Assembly: GCF_042752395.1 (NCBI RefSeq)
Contig: NZ_JBHYXZ010000019.1
Location: 1-64,000, forward strand
DNA: 64,000 nucleotides
Direction of reading: 5' to 3'
DNA from: Actinosynnema sp042752395
GTDB taxonomy: Bacteria; Actinomycetota; Actinomycetes; Mycobacteriales; Pseudonocardiaceae
A model generated the notes under the pieces. It saw only the letters and a program-made list of their open reading frames with translations, was not told the origin of the DNA and did not search any database. Below, one piece after another: positions 16,961 to 25,733 of the stretch. The position numbers were made by a program, and so were the translations under genes. Positions within the stretch are counted from its first letter, which is position 1. Every line of letters begins with the position of its first letter.

Positions 16961-17921
16961 CCTGCTGGAACGACCGTCCGCCCGGACCCGCACGCCGGCA
17001 GCCGCCGGCCGGCGTGCGGGGTGGCGGCGCAGGCTGAAGCGGGACTGGGTGCTGCTGGTCATGGTGGCGCCCGCCATCGGCCTGCTCACCGTGTTCCACT
17101 ACGTGCCGCTGCTGGGCAACGTGGTGGCGTTCCAGGACTACTCGCCCTACGTCGGCATGCTCTACAGCCCGTACGTGGGCTTCTCGAACTTCGTCCGGAT
17201 CATGGAGGACCCGGAGTTCTGGTCCGCCACGGTCAACACCCTGATCATCACGGCGTTCCAGCTGGTGTTCTACTTCCCGATCCCGATCGGCCTGGCGCTG
17301 CTGGTGCACAGCCTGCTGAGCCCGCGGCTGCGGATGTTCGTGCAGAGCGTGGTCTACCTGCCGCACTTCTTCTCGTGGGTGCTGGTGGTCACGCTGTTCC
17401 AGCAGATGCTGGGCGGCGCGGGCGTGCTCAACCAGGTGCTGCGCGCCAACGGCGCGCCGACGTTCGACGTCATGACCAACCCGGACCTGTTCATCGGGCT
17501 GGTGACCGCGCAGGCGGTGTGGAAGGACGCGGGCTGGGGCGCGATCGTGTTCCTCGCGGCCCTGGCCACCGTGGACACGAGCCTGTACGAGGCGGCGGCG
17601 GTGGACGGCGCGGGCCGCTGGCGGCGGCTGTGGCACGTGACGCTGCCCGCGCTGATCCCGGTGATCGTGCTGCTGCTGATCCTGCGCCTGGGCGAGGCGC
17701 TGACCGTCGGCTTCGAGCAGTTCCTGCTGCAACGCGACGCGGTCGGCCAGGAGGCGGCGGAGGTGCTGGACACCTACGTCTACTTCACCGGCGTGGTGAA
17801 CGCCGACTACTCCTACGCCGCCGCGGCGGGCCTGATCAAGGGCGTGATCGGGCTGCTGCTGGTGCTGGCGGCGAACCGGGTGGCGCACATGGTGGGGGAG
17901 CAGGGGGTGTACTCGCGATGA
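16947..17921 (+). CDS. ABC transporter permease (LplB-like)
   Basis: A 324-residue membrane protein with about six helices and the permease loop EAAAVDGAGRWRRLWHVTLPAL that contacts the ATPase. Motifs such as FQDYSPY and VGFSNFVRIM place it with LplB/YtcP-linked permeases for complex carbohydrates. It starts inside the end of the binding-protein gene and overlaps the next permease by 4 nt, so the three are one translationally coupled importer. Confidence 0.92.
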   Translation: MPGADLLERPSARTRTPAAAGRRAGWRRRLKRDWVLLVMVAPAIGLLTVFHYVPLLGNVVAFQDYSPYVGMLYSPYVGFSNFVRIMEDPEFWSATVNTLIITAFQLVFYFPIPIGLALLVHSLLSPRLRMFVQSVVYLPHFFSWVLVVTLFQQMLGGAGVLNQVLRANGAPTFDVMTNPDLFIGLVTAQAVWKDAGWGAIVFLAALATVDTSLYEAAAVDGAGRWRRLWHVTLPALIPVIVLLLILRLGEALTVGFEQFLLQRDAVGQEAAEVLDTYVYFTGVVNADYSYAAAAGLIKGVIGLLLVLAANRVAHMVGEQGVYSR

Positions 17922-18853
17922 CGACGGCTCTCGCGCGCAGGTCGGCCTCGGCGCGGCGGCGGCCCGTCTGGGACGAGCCGCCGACGCGGATCGGCCAGGC
18001 GGCCAAGGGCGTGCTGGTGGGCGTGGTCCTGCTGGCCGTGCTGTTCCCGCTGTGGGTGGTGGTGGTCACCAGCCTGTCGCCGGCCAGGGCGATCACCGAG
18101 GCGGGCGGCCTGGTGATCGTGCCGGACGGGTTCAGCCTCGGCGCCTACGCCGAACTGCTGTCCGGCGGCGTGGTGACCAGGTCGGTGCTCGTCAGCACCG
18201 GCGTCACGGTCGTCGGCACGCTGTTCAGCACGGTGGTGACCCTGCTGGCGGCCTACGGGCTGTCGCGGCCCGGGTCGTTCGCGCACCGGCCGCTGCTGTT
18301 CATGGTGCTGCTGACGTTCCTGTTCGGGCCGGGCCTGATCCCGACCTACCTGCTGGTGAACTCGCTCGGGTTGCTGGACACCTACGCCGCGCTGGTGCTG
18401 CCCGGCGCGGTGGCGGCGTTCAACCTGGTCGTGCTGCGGTCGTTCTTCATGAACCTGCCGCAGGAGGTCATCGACAGCGCCCGCATCGACGGCGCGAGCG
18501 AGTTCGGCGTGCTGACCCGGATCGTGCTGCCGCTGTCGAAGGGCGTCACGGCGGTCATCGCGCTGTTCTACGGGGTGGGGTACTGGAACGCGTTCTTCAA
18601 CGCCTTCCTGTACCTGAACTCCAACGACAAGTGGCCGTTGCAGCTCGTGCTGCGCACGTACGTGCTGCAGGGCCAGTCGATCCCGGGCGCGAGCGCGGTG
18701 GATTCCACGCTGACCGGCACGGGCGGGGTCGTGGCGACGCTCGCGATCAAGATGGCGGTGATCGTGCTCGCCGTGGTGCCGGTGCTGGTGGTCTACCCGT
18801 TCGTGCAGAAGCACTTCACCAAGGGAGTGATCGTGGGGGCGATCAAGGGATGA
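17918..18853 (+). CDS. ABC transporter permease (LplC-like)
   Basis: A 311-residue inner-membrane permease, the second of the pair, with the coupling loop DSARIDGASEFGVLTRIVLPLSKG and the C-terminal KHFTKGVIVGAIKG typical of LplC/YtcP proteins. The ATG at 17918 overlaps the upstream stop (ATGA). The reading frame is open further upstream, but the overlap and the N-terminal composition support this start. It overlaps GH42 by 4 nt. Confidence 0.92.
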   Translation: MTTALARRSASARRRPVWDEPPTRIGQAAKGVLVGVVLLAVLFPLWVVVVTSLSPARAITEAGGLVIVPDGFSLGAYAELLSGGVVTRSVLVSTGVTVVGTLFSTVVTLLAAYGLSRPGSFAHRPLLFMVLLTFLFGPGLIPTYLLVNSLGLLDTYAALVLPGAVAAFNLVVLRSFFMNLPQEVIDSARIDGASEFGVLTRIVLPLSKGVTAVIALFYGVGYWNAFFNAFLYLNSNDKWPLQLVLRTYVLQGQSIPGASAVDSTLTGTGGVVATLAIKMAVIVLAVVPVLVVYPFVQKHFTKGVIVGAIKG

Positions 18854-20805
18854 CGGGCCTGCGCTACGGCGGCGACTACAACCCGGAGCAGTGGCCGGAG
18901 GAGGTGTGGGCCGAGGACGTCGAGCTGATGCGCCGCGCGGGCGTGAACACCGTGACCGTCGGCGTGTTCTCCTGGGCCCGCATCGAGCCGGTCCCGGGGG
19001 AGCGGGACTTCGGCTGGCTGGACCGCGTGCTGGACCTGCTGCACGGAGGCGGCATCGAGGTGTTCCTGGCCACGCCGACCGCTTCGCCGCCGCCGTGGCT
19101 CGGGCACCGGCACCCGGAGACCCTGCCGGTGGACTTCGACGGCCACCGGCTGGCCTACGGCTCGCGCAACCAGTTCTGCCCGTCCTCGCCGGTGTACCGG
19201 GAGCACGCGCTGGCATTGGTCTCCGACCTGGCGCGGCGGTACGCCGACCACCCGGCGCTGGCGATGTGGCACGTGGGCAACGAACTGGGGCCGGTGTGCC
19301 ACTGCGACGTGACCGCGCGGCACTTCCGGGAGTGGCTGGGCGCGCGGTACGGCTCGCTGGACGCGTTGAACGCGGCCTGGCACACCACGTTCTGGAGCCA
19401 GCGCTACGGCGACTGGGCGGAGGTGATCCCGCCGCGCCGCGCGCCGTACCTGATCAACCCCGCGCAGCGGCTCGACTTCGCCCGGTTCTGCTCGGACGTG
19501 CTGGTGGAGTCGTTCCGGGCCGAGCGGGACGTGCTGCGGGCGGTCACGCCCGACGTGCCGGTGACGACGAACTTCATCGGCCTGCAGGCCCCCTTGGACT
19601 ACTGGGAGCTGGCCCGGCACGAGGACGTCGTGTCGCACGACTGGTACGCCGACCCGTTCGACCCGACCGGGCACGTGATGAGCGCGTTGGGCTTCGACCT
19701 GATGCGGTCGCTGGCGCGCGGGCCGTGGGTGCTGATGGAGCAGGCGGCGAGCGCGGTGAACTGGCGGCGGCGCAACCCGCCCAAGCCCGCCGGGCAGCTC
19801 CGCGCGCAGTCCGTGCAGGCGGTGGCGCGGGGGGCGGACGCGGTGTGCTTCTTCCAGTGGCGGGCCTCGCGGGCCGGCGCGGAGAAGTTCCACTCGGGCA
19901 TGGTGCCGCACGCGGGACCGGACAGCCGGGTGTTCCGCGAGGTGGTGGCGCTGGGGGCGGACCTGGCGGCGTTGGCGCCGGTGGCGGGCGCCGGGGTGAC
20001 CGCGTCGGTGGCCGTGGTGCTCGACTGGGAGAGCTGGTGGGCGGCACAGCTCGACGGGCACCCGTCCGCGGACTTCGACGTGCTGCGGCGGGTGCGGGAC
20101 TTCTACGAGCCGCTGTTCGACCTCGGCGTGACGGTGGACTTCGCGCACCCGGAGGCGGACCTGTCGGCGTACCGGCTGGTCGTGGTGCCGAACCTGTACC
20201 TGGTGCGCGACCCGAAGCCGCTGCGGTCGTTCGTGGCGGGCGGCGGCACGCTGGTCATGGGGTTCTTCTCCGGCGTGGTGGACGAGCACGACGAGGTCCG
20301 GCTCGGCGGCTACCCCGCGCCGTTCCGGGACGTGCTGGGGCTCCGGGTCGAGGAGGTCGTGCCGCTCGGGCCGGACGAGGTGCTGGCGTGCACGTCGGCG
20401 TCGCTGGGGGAGTTCACGGCCGACTTCTGGTACGACGACCTGCGGGCCGAGGGGGCGGAGGTCGTCGCGTCGCTGGTCGACGGGGTGCCGGTGGTGCTGC
20501 GCAACGCGTTCGGCGACGGGGTGGCGTGGTATGTGGGCACCCGGCCGTCCGCCGACGCGATGGGGCGGCTGCTGGCCCGCGTGGTCGCGGAGGCCGGTGT
20601 CGAACCGGTGCTCGGACCGCCGCGCGGGGTGGAGGCGGTGCGCCGGGGCGACGTGCTGTTCCTGGTCAACCACGGGACGTCGGAGGTGCGGCTGGACGTG
20701 CCGGGGTCGCACGTCGACCTGCTGACCGGCGCGACCGTCGCCGGCTCCGTGGCGCTGGGGAAGTTCGGGGTCGCCGCCCTCGCGCCGCTAGCCTCGGGAG
20801 GATGA
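18850..20805 (+). CDS. GH42 beta-galactosidase
   Basis: A 651-residue cytoplasmic GH42 enzyme that removes terminal beta-galactose from imported oligosaccharides. The N-terminus YGGDYNPEQWPEE is typical. Acid/base E145 lies in WHVGNELG and nucleophile E297 in VLMEQAASAVNW. A trimerisation/GATase-like domain (from about 390) and a small C-terminal beta domain complete the usual length. Within this operon it fits breakdown of galactosylated glycans (xyloglucan, arabinogalactan); the actual substrate cannot be read from the sequence. Confidence 0.92.
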   Translation: MTGLRYGGDYNPEQWPEEVWAEDVELMRRAGVNTVTVGVFSWARIEPVPGERDFGWLDRVLDLLHGGGIEVFLATPTASPPPWLGHRHPETLPVDFDGHRLAYGSRNQFCPSSPVYREHALALVSDLARRYADHPALAMWHVGNELGPVCHCDVTARHFREWLGARYGSLDALNAAWHTTFWSQRYGDWAEVIPPRRAPYLINPAQRLDFARFCSDVLVESFRAERDVLRAVTPDVPVTTNFIGLQAPLDYWELARHEDVVSHDWYADPFDPTGHVMSALGFDLMRSLARGPWVLMEQAASAVNWRRRNPPKPAGQLRAQSVQAVARGADAVCFFQWRASRAGAEKFHSGMVPHAGPDSRVFREVVALGADLAALAPVAGAGVTASVAVVLDWESWWAAQLDGHPSADFDVLRRVRDFYEPLFDLGVTVDFAHPEADLSAYRLVVVPNLYLVRDPKPLRSFVAGGGTLVMGFFSGVVDEHDEVRLGGYPAPFRDVLGLRVEEVVPLGPDEVLACTSASLGEFTADFWYDDLRAEGAEVVASLVDGVPVVLRNAFGDGVAWYVGTRPSADAMGRLLARVVAEAGVEPVLGPPRGVEAVRRGDVLFLVNHGTSEVRLDVPGSHVDLLTGATVAGSVALGKFGVAALAPLASGG

Positions 20806-21125
20806 GCGACAACCACGTCGTGGTCATCACCACCACGGACAGCGAGGCCGCCGCCGCCACCCTGGCGAAGGCGATCGTCGAGGCCCGCCTGGCGGCGTGC
20901 GTGCAGATCAGCGGCCCGATCCGCAGCGTGTACCGCTGGCAGGGCGAGGTCGCCGACGAGCCCGAGCACCAGCTCTGGATCAAGACCGCCTACGACCGGG
21001 TGGACGAGCTGACCGAGTTCGTCAAGGCGCACCACACCTACGACGTGCCCGAGGTGCTGGCCCTCCCCGTCCTGGGCGGCAACCCCGACTACCTGACCTG
21101 GCTGACCACCGAAACCCGCCCCTAA
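20802..21125 (+). CDS. cutA: CutA1-like divalent-ion tolerance protein
   Basis: A 107-residue trimeric CutA1-family protein, full length, with VITTTDSEAAAATLAKAIVE, ARLAACVQI, YRWQGEV and the YDVPEVLALPV signature. The family has been linked to copper tolerance, but its molecular role is unclear. The ATG overlaps the GH42 stop by 4 nt, so it is translated with a sugar-degradation operon. That is probably positional rather than functional coupling. A long inverted repeat downstream can end transcription. Confidence 0.92.
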   Translation: MSDNHVVVITTTDSEAAAATLAKAIVEARLAACVQISGPIRSVYRWQGEVADEPEHQLWIKTAYDRVDELTEFVKAHHTYDVPEVLALPVLGGNPDYLTWLTTETRP

Positions 21126-21145
21126 CCCCCGCCCCTTCGCACCCC

Positions 21146-21400
21146 CGTGAGTCGTACCTCCAGACCCCGCGTGTCCTACGTCCAGAACGCGTGTGTCCTA
21201 CGTTCGGGACCCCTGAATTCAACGCTCAGGTCACCGGCCGACCGTCCTGAGTGTTGAACTCAGGGGGCGCGAACGTACGACTCTCGAGACTTGAACGTAC
21301 GACTCACGCGTTCTGAACGTACGACTCTCGCGTTCTGGAGGTAGGACTCACGCGTTCTGGAGGTAGGACACGCGTGACGCGAACGTAGGACACGCGCGGG
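21146..21400. repeat. Inverted arrays of a 22-bp repeat around a hairpin, between convergent genes
   Basis: The right arm (21271-21400) contains six head-to-tail units of 22 bp (21271, 21293, 21315, 21337, 21359, and 21381 truncated at 20 bp), built as GAACGTACGACTC plus a variable CGCGTTCT end. The left arm (about 21146-21205) holds the same unit in reverse orientation (21162-21183 and 21184-21205 complete). Between them is the hairpin 21210-21266. There are no spacers of the CRISPR kind. The unit recurs at 1-58. Function unknown. Confidence 0.85.
21210..21266. terminator. Bidirectional terminator-like hairpin in the repeat element
   Basis: Two 21-nt arms (21210-21230 and 21246-21266; CCCCTGA...CTCAGG) pair with two mismatches and a 15-nt loop. 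It lies between the converging cutA and FAD/Fe-S dehydrogenase genes and could serve both. Confidence 0.7.
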
Positions 21401-21402
21401 GG

Positions 21403-24045
21403 TCAGAGGGACAGGCGCTGGCGGAGCAGGGTGGCCAGGTGGACGGGGGCGGCGGACGAGCCGTGGCGGATCTGGGTGCGGCAGCTGAACCCGTCGGCCA
21501 CGACGGCCGTGCCGGGGTCGGCGGACCGCACGGCCGGGAGCAACGCCTGCTCGCCCACCGCCATCGACACGTCGTAGTGCCCCCGCTCGAAGCCGAAGTT
21601 GCCCGCCAACCCGCAGCACCCCTCCAGCACCGTCGCGCTCACCCCCGCCTTGGCCAGCACGTCCCGGTCGGCGTCCGTCCCCAGCTCCGCGTACTGGTGG
21701 CAGTGCGGCTGCACGACCGCCCGCCCACCGCCCGCCACCGGCTCCAGCAACGGCGACACGTGCTCGGCGAACGTCCGCACCGACGCGGCCAGCCGCACGA
21801 CGTCCGGGTCGTCGCCCGCCACCTCCACCGCGTCCGAGCGCAGGAACGCCGCACAGCTCGGCTCCAACCCCACCACCGGCACGCCGTCCCGCGTCCACGG
21901 CCGCAGCAGCCGCGCGGTCCGCCGCACGACCCGCCGCGCCACGCCGAGCTGCCCGGTCGAGAACCACGTCAACCCGCAGCACACCGCGCCCTTCGGCACC
22001 TCCACCGCCTGCCCGACGTGCCCCAGCACGGCCGCCGCGTCGAACCCGATCCCCGGCTCGAAGTGGTTGGTGAACGTGTCCGGGAACAGCAGCACCCGCT
22101 CACCACCGCCGCCACCGCCGGCGAACCGGGACTGGAACGACCGCACCGGCGTCGGCAACGGCCGCTCCGGCGCCACCCCGCCGAACCGCGCGAACCGCGC
22201 GCTCACCCGGTTCACCAACCGCAGTCGCAACCACAACGGCAGCCACCCCATCGAGTAGTGCGCCGCCGGCCGCACCCGCCCCCGGTAGTGGTGGTGCAGG
22301 AACTCCGCCTTGTACGTGGCCATGTCCACGTCCACCGGGCAGTCCCGCTTGCACCCCTTGCAGCCCAGGCACAGGTCCAGCGCCTCCCGCACCTCCTCCG
22401 ACCGCCACCCGCCGCGCACGACCTGCCCGTTCAGCATCTCGAACAGCAGTCGCGCCCGACCGCGCGTGGAGTGCTTCTCCTCCCGCGTCACCCGGTAGCT
22501 CGGGCACATCACCCCACCGGACGTGTTCAGGCACTTGCCCACGCCCACGCACCGCCGCGTCGCCGCCGCCAGGTCGCCGCCGTCGGCGTGCAGCGCGAGC
22601 TTCGCCCTGGTCGGGATCACCGGCGGCGCGACCAGCACGCGCAGGTCGGCGTCCAGCTTCGCGGGCGCCACGATCCGGCCCGGGTTCATCAGGTTGCCCG
22701 GGTCGAACGCCGCCTTGAACCGCCCGAACGCCTCGATCGCGGCCGGCGGGTACATCCGGGGCAGCAGCTCCGACCGCGCCTGGCCGTCGCCGTGCTCGCC
22801 CGACAACGACCCGCCGTGCGCCACCACCAGGTCCGCCGCGTCCTCCAGGAACGACCGGTGCCCCCGCCGGAAGTCGAAGTCGATGCGCACGTGCAGGCAG
22901 CCCTCGCCGTAGTGCCCGTAGGTGACGCCGCGCCGGCCGTGCCCCGCCAGCAACGCGTCGAACTCGCGCAGGTACGCGCCGAGCCGCTCCGGCGGCACGG
23001 CCGCGTCCTCCCACCCCGACCACGCCTCGCCGCCGTCGGCCATCCGGGTCGCGAGCCCCGCGCCGTCCTCCCTCAGCCGCCACAGCGCGCGCTGCCGCCC
23101 CGGGTCCGTCACCACCACCGAGTGCGGCGCGAGCGCGGCGGCCCGGTGCGCGACCGAGTCCTCCACCGCCTCCACGTACAGCCAGCTCCGGCCGGGCGGC
23201 AGCAGCCCCCGCGAGTCGCCCGCCGCGCGCACCAGCTCGACGTTCAGCCCTTCGATCGTGAGCACGTCCAGCTCGCGCAGCGCCGGCGCGAGGTCCGCGG
23301 CGTCGTACGGGCCGTCGAAGCCGAGCACCGCCAGCACCCGGCGCGGCGGGGCGGGCACCAGCTCCACCGTCGCGCCCAGCACGGTCGCGCACGTGCCCTC
23401 CGAGCCGACCAACGCCCGGGTCAGGTCCGGCAACGCGTCCAGCCGGTACCCCGACACCCGCCGGTCCAGCGCCGGGAACCACGACGGGTCCACCTCCGGC
23501 AGGTCCAGCGGCGGGGGAGTGCGGGTGTCGAACCGGCGGCCGTCGGCCAGCAGCACGTCGAGCGCCCGCACGTTGTCGCTGGTCTTGCCCCACGCGACCG
23601 AGTGCGCGCCGCACGCGTCGTTGCCGATCATGCCGCCGAGCGTGCAGCGGGAGTGCGTGGACGGGTCGGGCCCGAACACCAGCCCGTGCGGCCGGGCGGC
23701 GTCGTTGAGCCGGTCCAGCACCACCCCGGGCTGCACCACGGCGACCCGCTCCACCGGGTCCACCGAGATCACCCGGTCGAGGTACCGCGAGAAGTCGATC
23801 ACCAGGCCGGACCCGGCCGAGTTCCCCGCGATCGAGGTGCCCGCGCCGCGGTGGGTGATCGGCACGCCGTGCTCGACCGCCACCCCGACCGCGGCCACCA
23901 CCCCGTCCACCGACCTCGGGCGCACCACGACCGCGGGCACGTGGCGGTAGTTGGACGCGTCGACGGAGTACAGCGCGCGGTCGCCGGGGTGGGCGAGCAC
24001 GTCGCCGTCCACCGCGGTCCGGAGGTGTTCGACGAAACCGGTCAC
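21403..24045 (-). CDS. FAD/Fe-S D-lactate dehydrogenase-like oxidoreductase (Dld-GlpC fusion)
   Basis: An 880-residue fusion protein. The N-terminal half is a FAD-binding type-4 domain (HRGAGTSIAGN, CTLGGMIGNDACG, LVGSEGTCA). After a type-4 C-terminal domain (SGEHGDGQAR, FDPGNLMNPGRI) comes a GlpC-like half with cysteine clusters CVGVGKCLNTSGGVMCP and CLGCKGCKRDCP and two CCG modules (CCGLTWFSTGQ, CCGLAGNFGFE). It likely oxidises D-lactate or another 2-hydroxyacid and passes electrons to the respiratory chain. The GTG at 24045 is my start choice. A GGAGG lies 17 nt upstream, farther than ideal, so GTG 24063 is possible. The gene is divergent from fabG. Confidence 0.88.
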   Translation of the reverse strand: MTGFVEHLRTAVDGDVLAHPGDRALYSVDASNYRHVPAVVVRPRSVDGVVAAVGVAVEHGVPITHRGAGTSIAGNSAGSGLVIDFSRYLDRVISVDPVERVAVVQPGVVLDRLNDAARPHGLVFGPDPSTHSRCTLGGMIGNDACGAHSVAWGKTSDNVRALDVLLADGRRFDTRTPPPLDLPEVDPSWFPALDRRVSGYRLDALPDLTRALVGSEGTCATVLGATVELVPAPPRRVLAVLGFDGPYDAADLAPALRELDVLTIEGLNVELVRAAGDSRGLLPPGRSWLYVEAVEDSVAHRAAALAPHSVVVTDPGRQRALWRLREDGAGLATRMADGGEAWSGWEDAAVPPERLGAYLREFDALLAGHGRRGVTYGHYGEGCLHVRIDFDFRRGHRSFLEDAADLVVAHGGSLSGEHGDGQARSELLPRMYPPAAIEAFGRFKAAFDPGNLMNPGRIVAPAKLDADLRVLVAPPVIPTRAKLALHADGGDLAAATRRCVGVGKCLNTSGGVMCPSYRVTREEKHSTRGRARLLFEMLNGQVVRGGWRSEEVREALDLCLGCKGCKRDCPVDVDMATYKAEFLHHHYRGRVRPAAHYSMGWLPLWLRLRLVNRVSARFARFGGVAPERPLPTPVRSFQSRFAGGGGGGERVLLFPDTFTNHFEPGIGFDAAAVLGHVGQAVEVPKGAVCCGLTWFSTGQLGVARRVVRRTARLLRPWTRDGVPVVGLEPSCAAFLRSDAVEVAGDDPDVVRLAASVRTFAEHVSPLLEPVAGGGRAVVQPHCHQYAELGTDADRDVLAKAGVSATVLEGCCGLAGNFGFERGHYDVSMAVGEQALLPAVRSADPGTAVVADGFSCRTQIRHGSSAAPVHLATLLRQRLSL

Positions 24046-24137
24046 GGCCCGATTGTGATCCACCTCCGGCCGATGATGGCGTACTCCGGGGTACGGGATA
24101 GCCTCGCCCGCATCAACCAGCAGCGATGGGAGCAAGC

Positions 24138-24842
24138 GTGTCGAGGTCCGTTCTGGTCACCGGCGGCAACCGGGGCATCGGTCTGGCGATCGCTCAGGCG
24201 TTCGCCGCGCAGGGCGACAAGGTCGCGGTGACGCACCGCGGGTCCGGCGCGCCCGAGGGCCTGCTCGGCGTCAAGTGCGACGTGACCAGTTCCGCCGAGG
24301 TGGACGCGGCGTTCGCCGAGGTCGAGGAGGCGCACGGGCCGGTGGAGGTGCTCGTGGCCAACGCCGGCATCACCGACGACACCCTGCTGCTGCGGATGAC
24401 CGACGAGCAGTTCACCCGCGTCCTGGACGCCAACCTGACCGGCGCGTTCCGGGTCGCCCAGCGCGCGTCCAAGGGCATGCTGCGCAAGCGCTACGGTCGG
24501 ATCGTGTTCATCTCCTCCGTGGTCGGCCTCACCGGCGGCGCGGGCCAGGTCAACTACGCCGCGAGCAAGGCGGGCCTGGTGGGCGTGGCCCGGTCGATCG
24601 CCCGCGAACTCGGCTCGCGCAACATCACCGCCAACGTCGTCGCGCCCGGGTTCATCACCACGGACATGACCGACGCGCTGCCCGAGGAGCGCCGGAAGCA
24701 GATCCTGGGCCAGGTGCCGTCGGGCCGCTACGGCACGACCGACGAGATCGCCGCCGCCGTCACCTTCCTGGCCTCCGACGCCGCCGCCTACATCACCGGC
24801 GCGGTGCTGCCGGTCGACGGCGGCCTCGGCATGGGCCACTGA
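24138..24842 (+). CDS. fabG: 3-oxoacyl-ACP reductase FabG (MabA-like)
   Basis: A 234-residue short-chain dehydrogenase that reduces beta-ketoacyl-ACP with NADPH in fatty acid elongation. Visible: TGGNRGIG cofactor loop, NAGITDD, catalytic Ser/Tyr/Lys set (SSVVG...YAASKAG) and the C-terminal YITGAVLPVDGGLGMGH. The GTG at 24138 follows GGGAG at 6 nt, better than the ATG at 24126. It is followed after 44 nt by inhA and then hemH, the same order as Rv1483-Rv1485 in Mycobacterium. Confidence 0.95.
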   Translation: MSRSVLVTGGNRGIGLAIAQAFAAQGDKVAVTHRGSGAPEGLLGVKCDVTSSAEVDAAFAEVEEAHGPVEVLVANAGITDDTLLLRMTDEQFTRVLDANLTGAFRVAQRASKGMLRKRYGRIVFISSVVGLTGGAGQVNYAASKAGLVGVARSIARELGSRNITANVVAPGFITTDMTDALPEERRKQILGQVPSGRYGTTDEIAAAVTFLASDAAAYITGAVLPVDGGLGMGH

Positions 24843-24886
24843 GCCACTGCCACTACCAAGCACAACTTCTCGGAGGACGGGTTTCA

Positions 24887-25654
24887 GTGACGGGACTGCT
24901 CGAAGGCAAGCGGCTGCTGGTCACCGGCGTGATCACGGACGCGTCGATCGCCTTCCACGTGGCCAAGGTCGCGCAGGAGCAGGGCGCCCAGGTCGTGCTC
25001 ACCGGCTTCGGCCGGATGAGCCTCGTGGACCGGATCGCCAAGCGCCTGCCGCAGCCGGCGCCGCTGGTCGAGCTCGACGTGCAGAACCAGGAGCACCTGG
25101 ACACGCTGGCCGACCGGGTGCGCGAGCACGTGGACGGCCTCGACGGCGTGGTGCACGCGATCGGCTACGCGCCGCCGTCGTGCCTGGGCGCGCCGTTCAT
25201 GGACGCGCCGTGGGAGGACGTCTCCACGGCCATGCACGTCTCGGCGTACTCCTACAAGGCCCTGGTGCAGGCCACCCTGCCGCTGATGGGCCGCGGCGCG
25301 TCGGTCGTCGGCCTGGACTTCGACGCCCGCCAGGCGTGGCCCGCCTACAACTGGATGGGCCCCGCGAAGGCGGCGTTCGAGGCGATCAACCGCTACCTGG
25401 CCCGCGACCTCGGCCCGCAGGGCATCCGGGTCAACCTGGTCTCGGCGGGCCCCGTGCGCACCATGGCGGCCAAGTCGATCCCCGGCTTCCCGCAGCTGGA
25501 GGCCCTGTGGGCGGAGAAGGCGCCGCTGGGCTGGGACGTGGCCGACCCGGAGCCGGTCGCCAAGTCGGTGTGCGGGCTGCTGTCGGACTGGTTCCCGGCC
25601 ACGACCGGGTCGATGGTGTTCGTCGACGGCGGCGTGCACTTCCTGGGCCTGTAG
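24887..25654 (+). CDS. inhA: NADH-dependent enoyl-ACP reductase InhA/FabI
   Basis: A 255-residue enoyl-ACP reductase completing the fatty acid elongation cycle. Motifs: LLVTGVITDASIAFHVAK (NAD loop, in the FabI/InhA form without the classic glycine-rich motif), VHAIGYAP, the YNWMGPAKAA tyrosine-lysine pair with six residues between, and a substrate loop SAGPVRTMAAKSIPGF. It starts with GTG behind CGGAGGAC. Coupling with fabG supports a type II FAS role close to the mycobacterial system. A perfect 13-bp hairpin follows. Confidence 0.95.
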   Translation: MTGLLEGKRLLVTGVITDASIAFHVAKVAQEQGAQVVLTGFGRMSLVDRIAKRLPQPAPLVELDVQNQEHLDTLADRVREHVDGLDGVVHAIGYAPPSCLGAPFMDAPWEDVSTAMHVSAYSYKALVQATLPLMGRGASVVGLDFDARQAWPAYNWMGPAKAAFEAINRYLARDLGPQGIRVNLVSAGPVRTMAAKSIPGFPQLEALWAEKAPLGWDVADPEPVAKSVCGLLSDWFPATTGSMVFVDGGVHFLGL

Positions 25655-25662
25655 CGCGCGAC

Positions 25663-25696
25663 CCGGGTCGGCGTGCGGTCGGTCACGCCGACCCGG
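25663..25696 (+). terminator. Hairpin between inhA and hemH
   Basis: Perfect 13-bp arms (CCGGGTCGGCGTG at 25663-25675, complement at 25684-25696) with an 8-nt loop, 8 nt after the inhA stop. Likely an (incomplete) terminator, so hemH may have partly separate expression. Confidence 0.65.
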
Positions 25697-25733
25697 TTGT
25701 GCGGCCACCGGTCGTCGGCGCGAGGATGTCCGG

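Noticed and set aside
21271..21400. The regular repeats at 21.3 kb looked like a CRISPR array
   Set aside because: The 22-bp units are directly tandem without spacers, and no cas genes are present.
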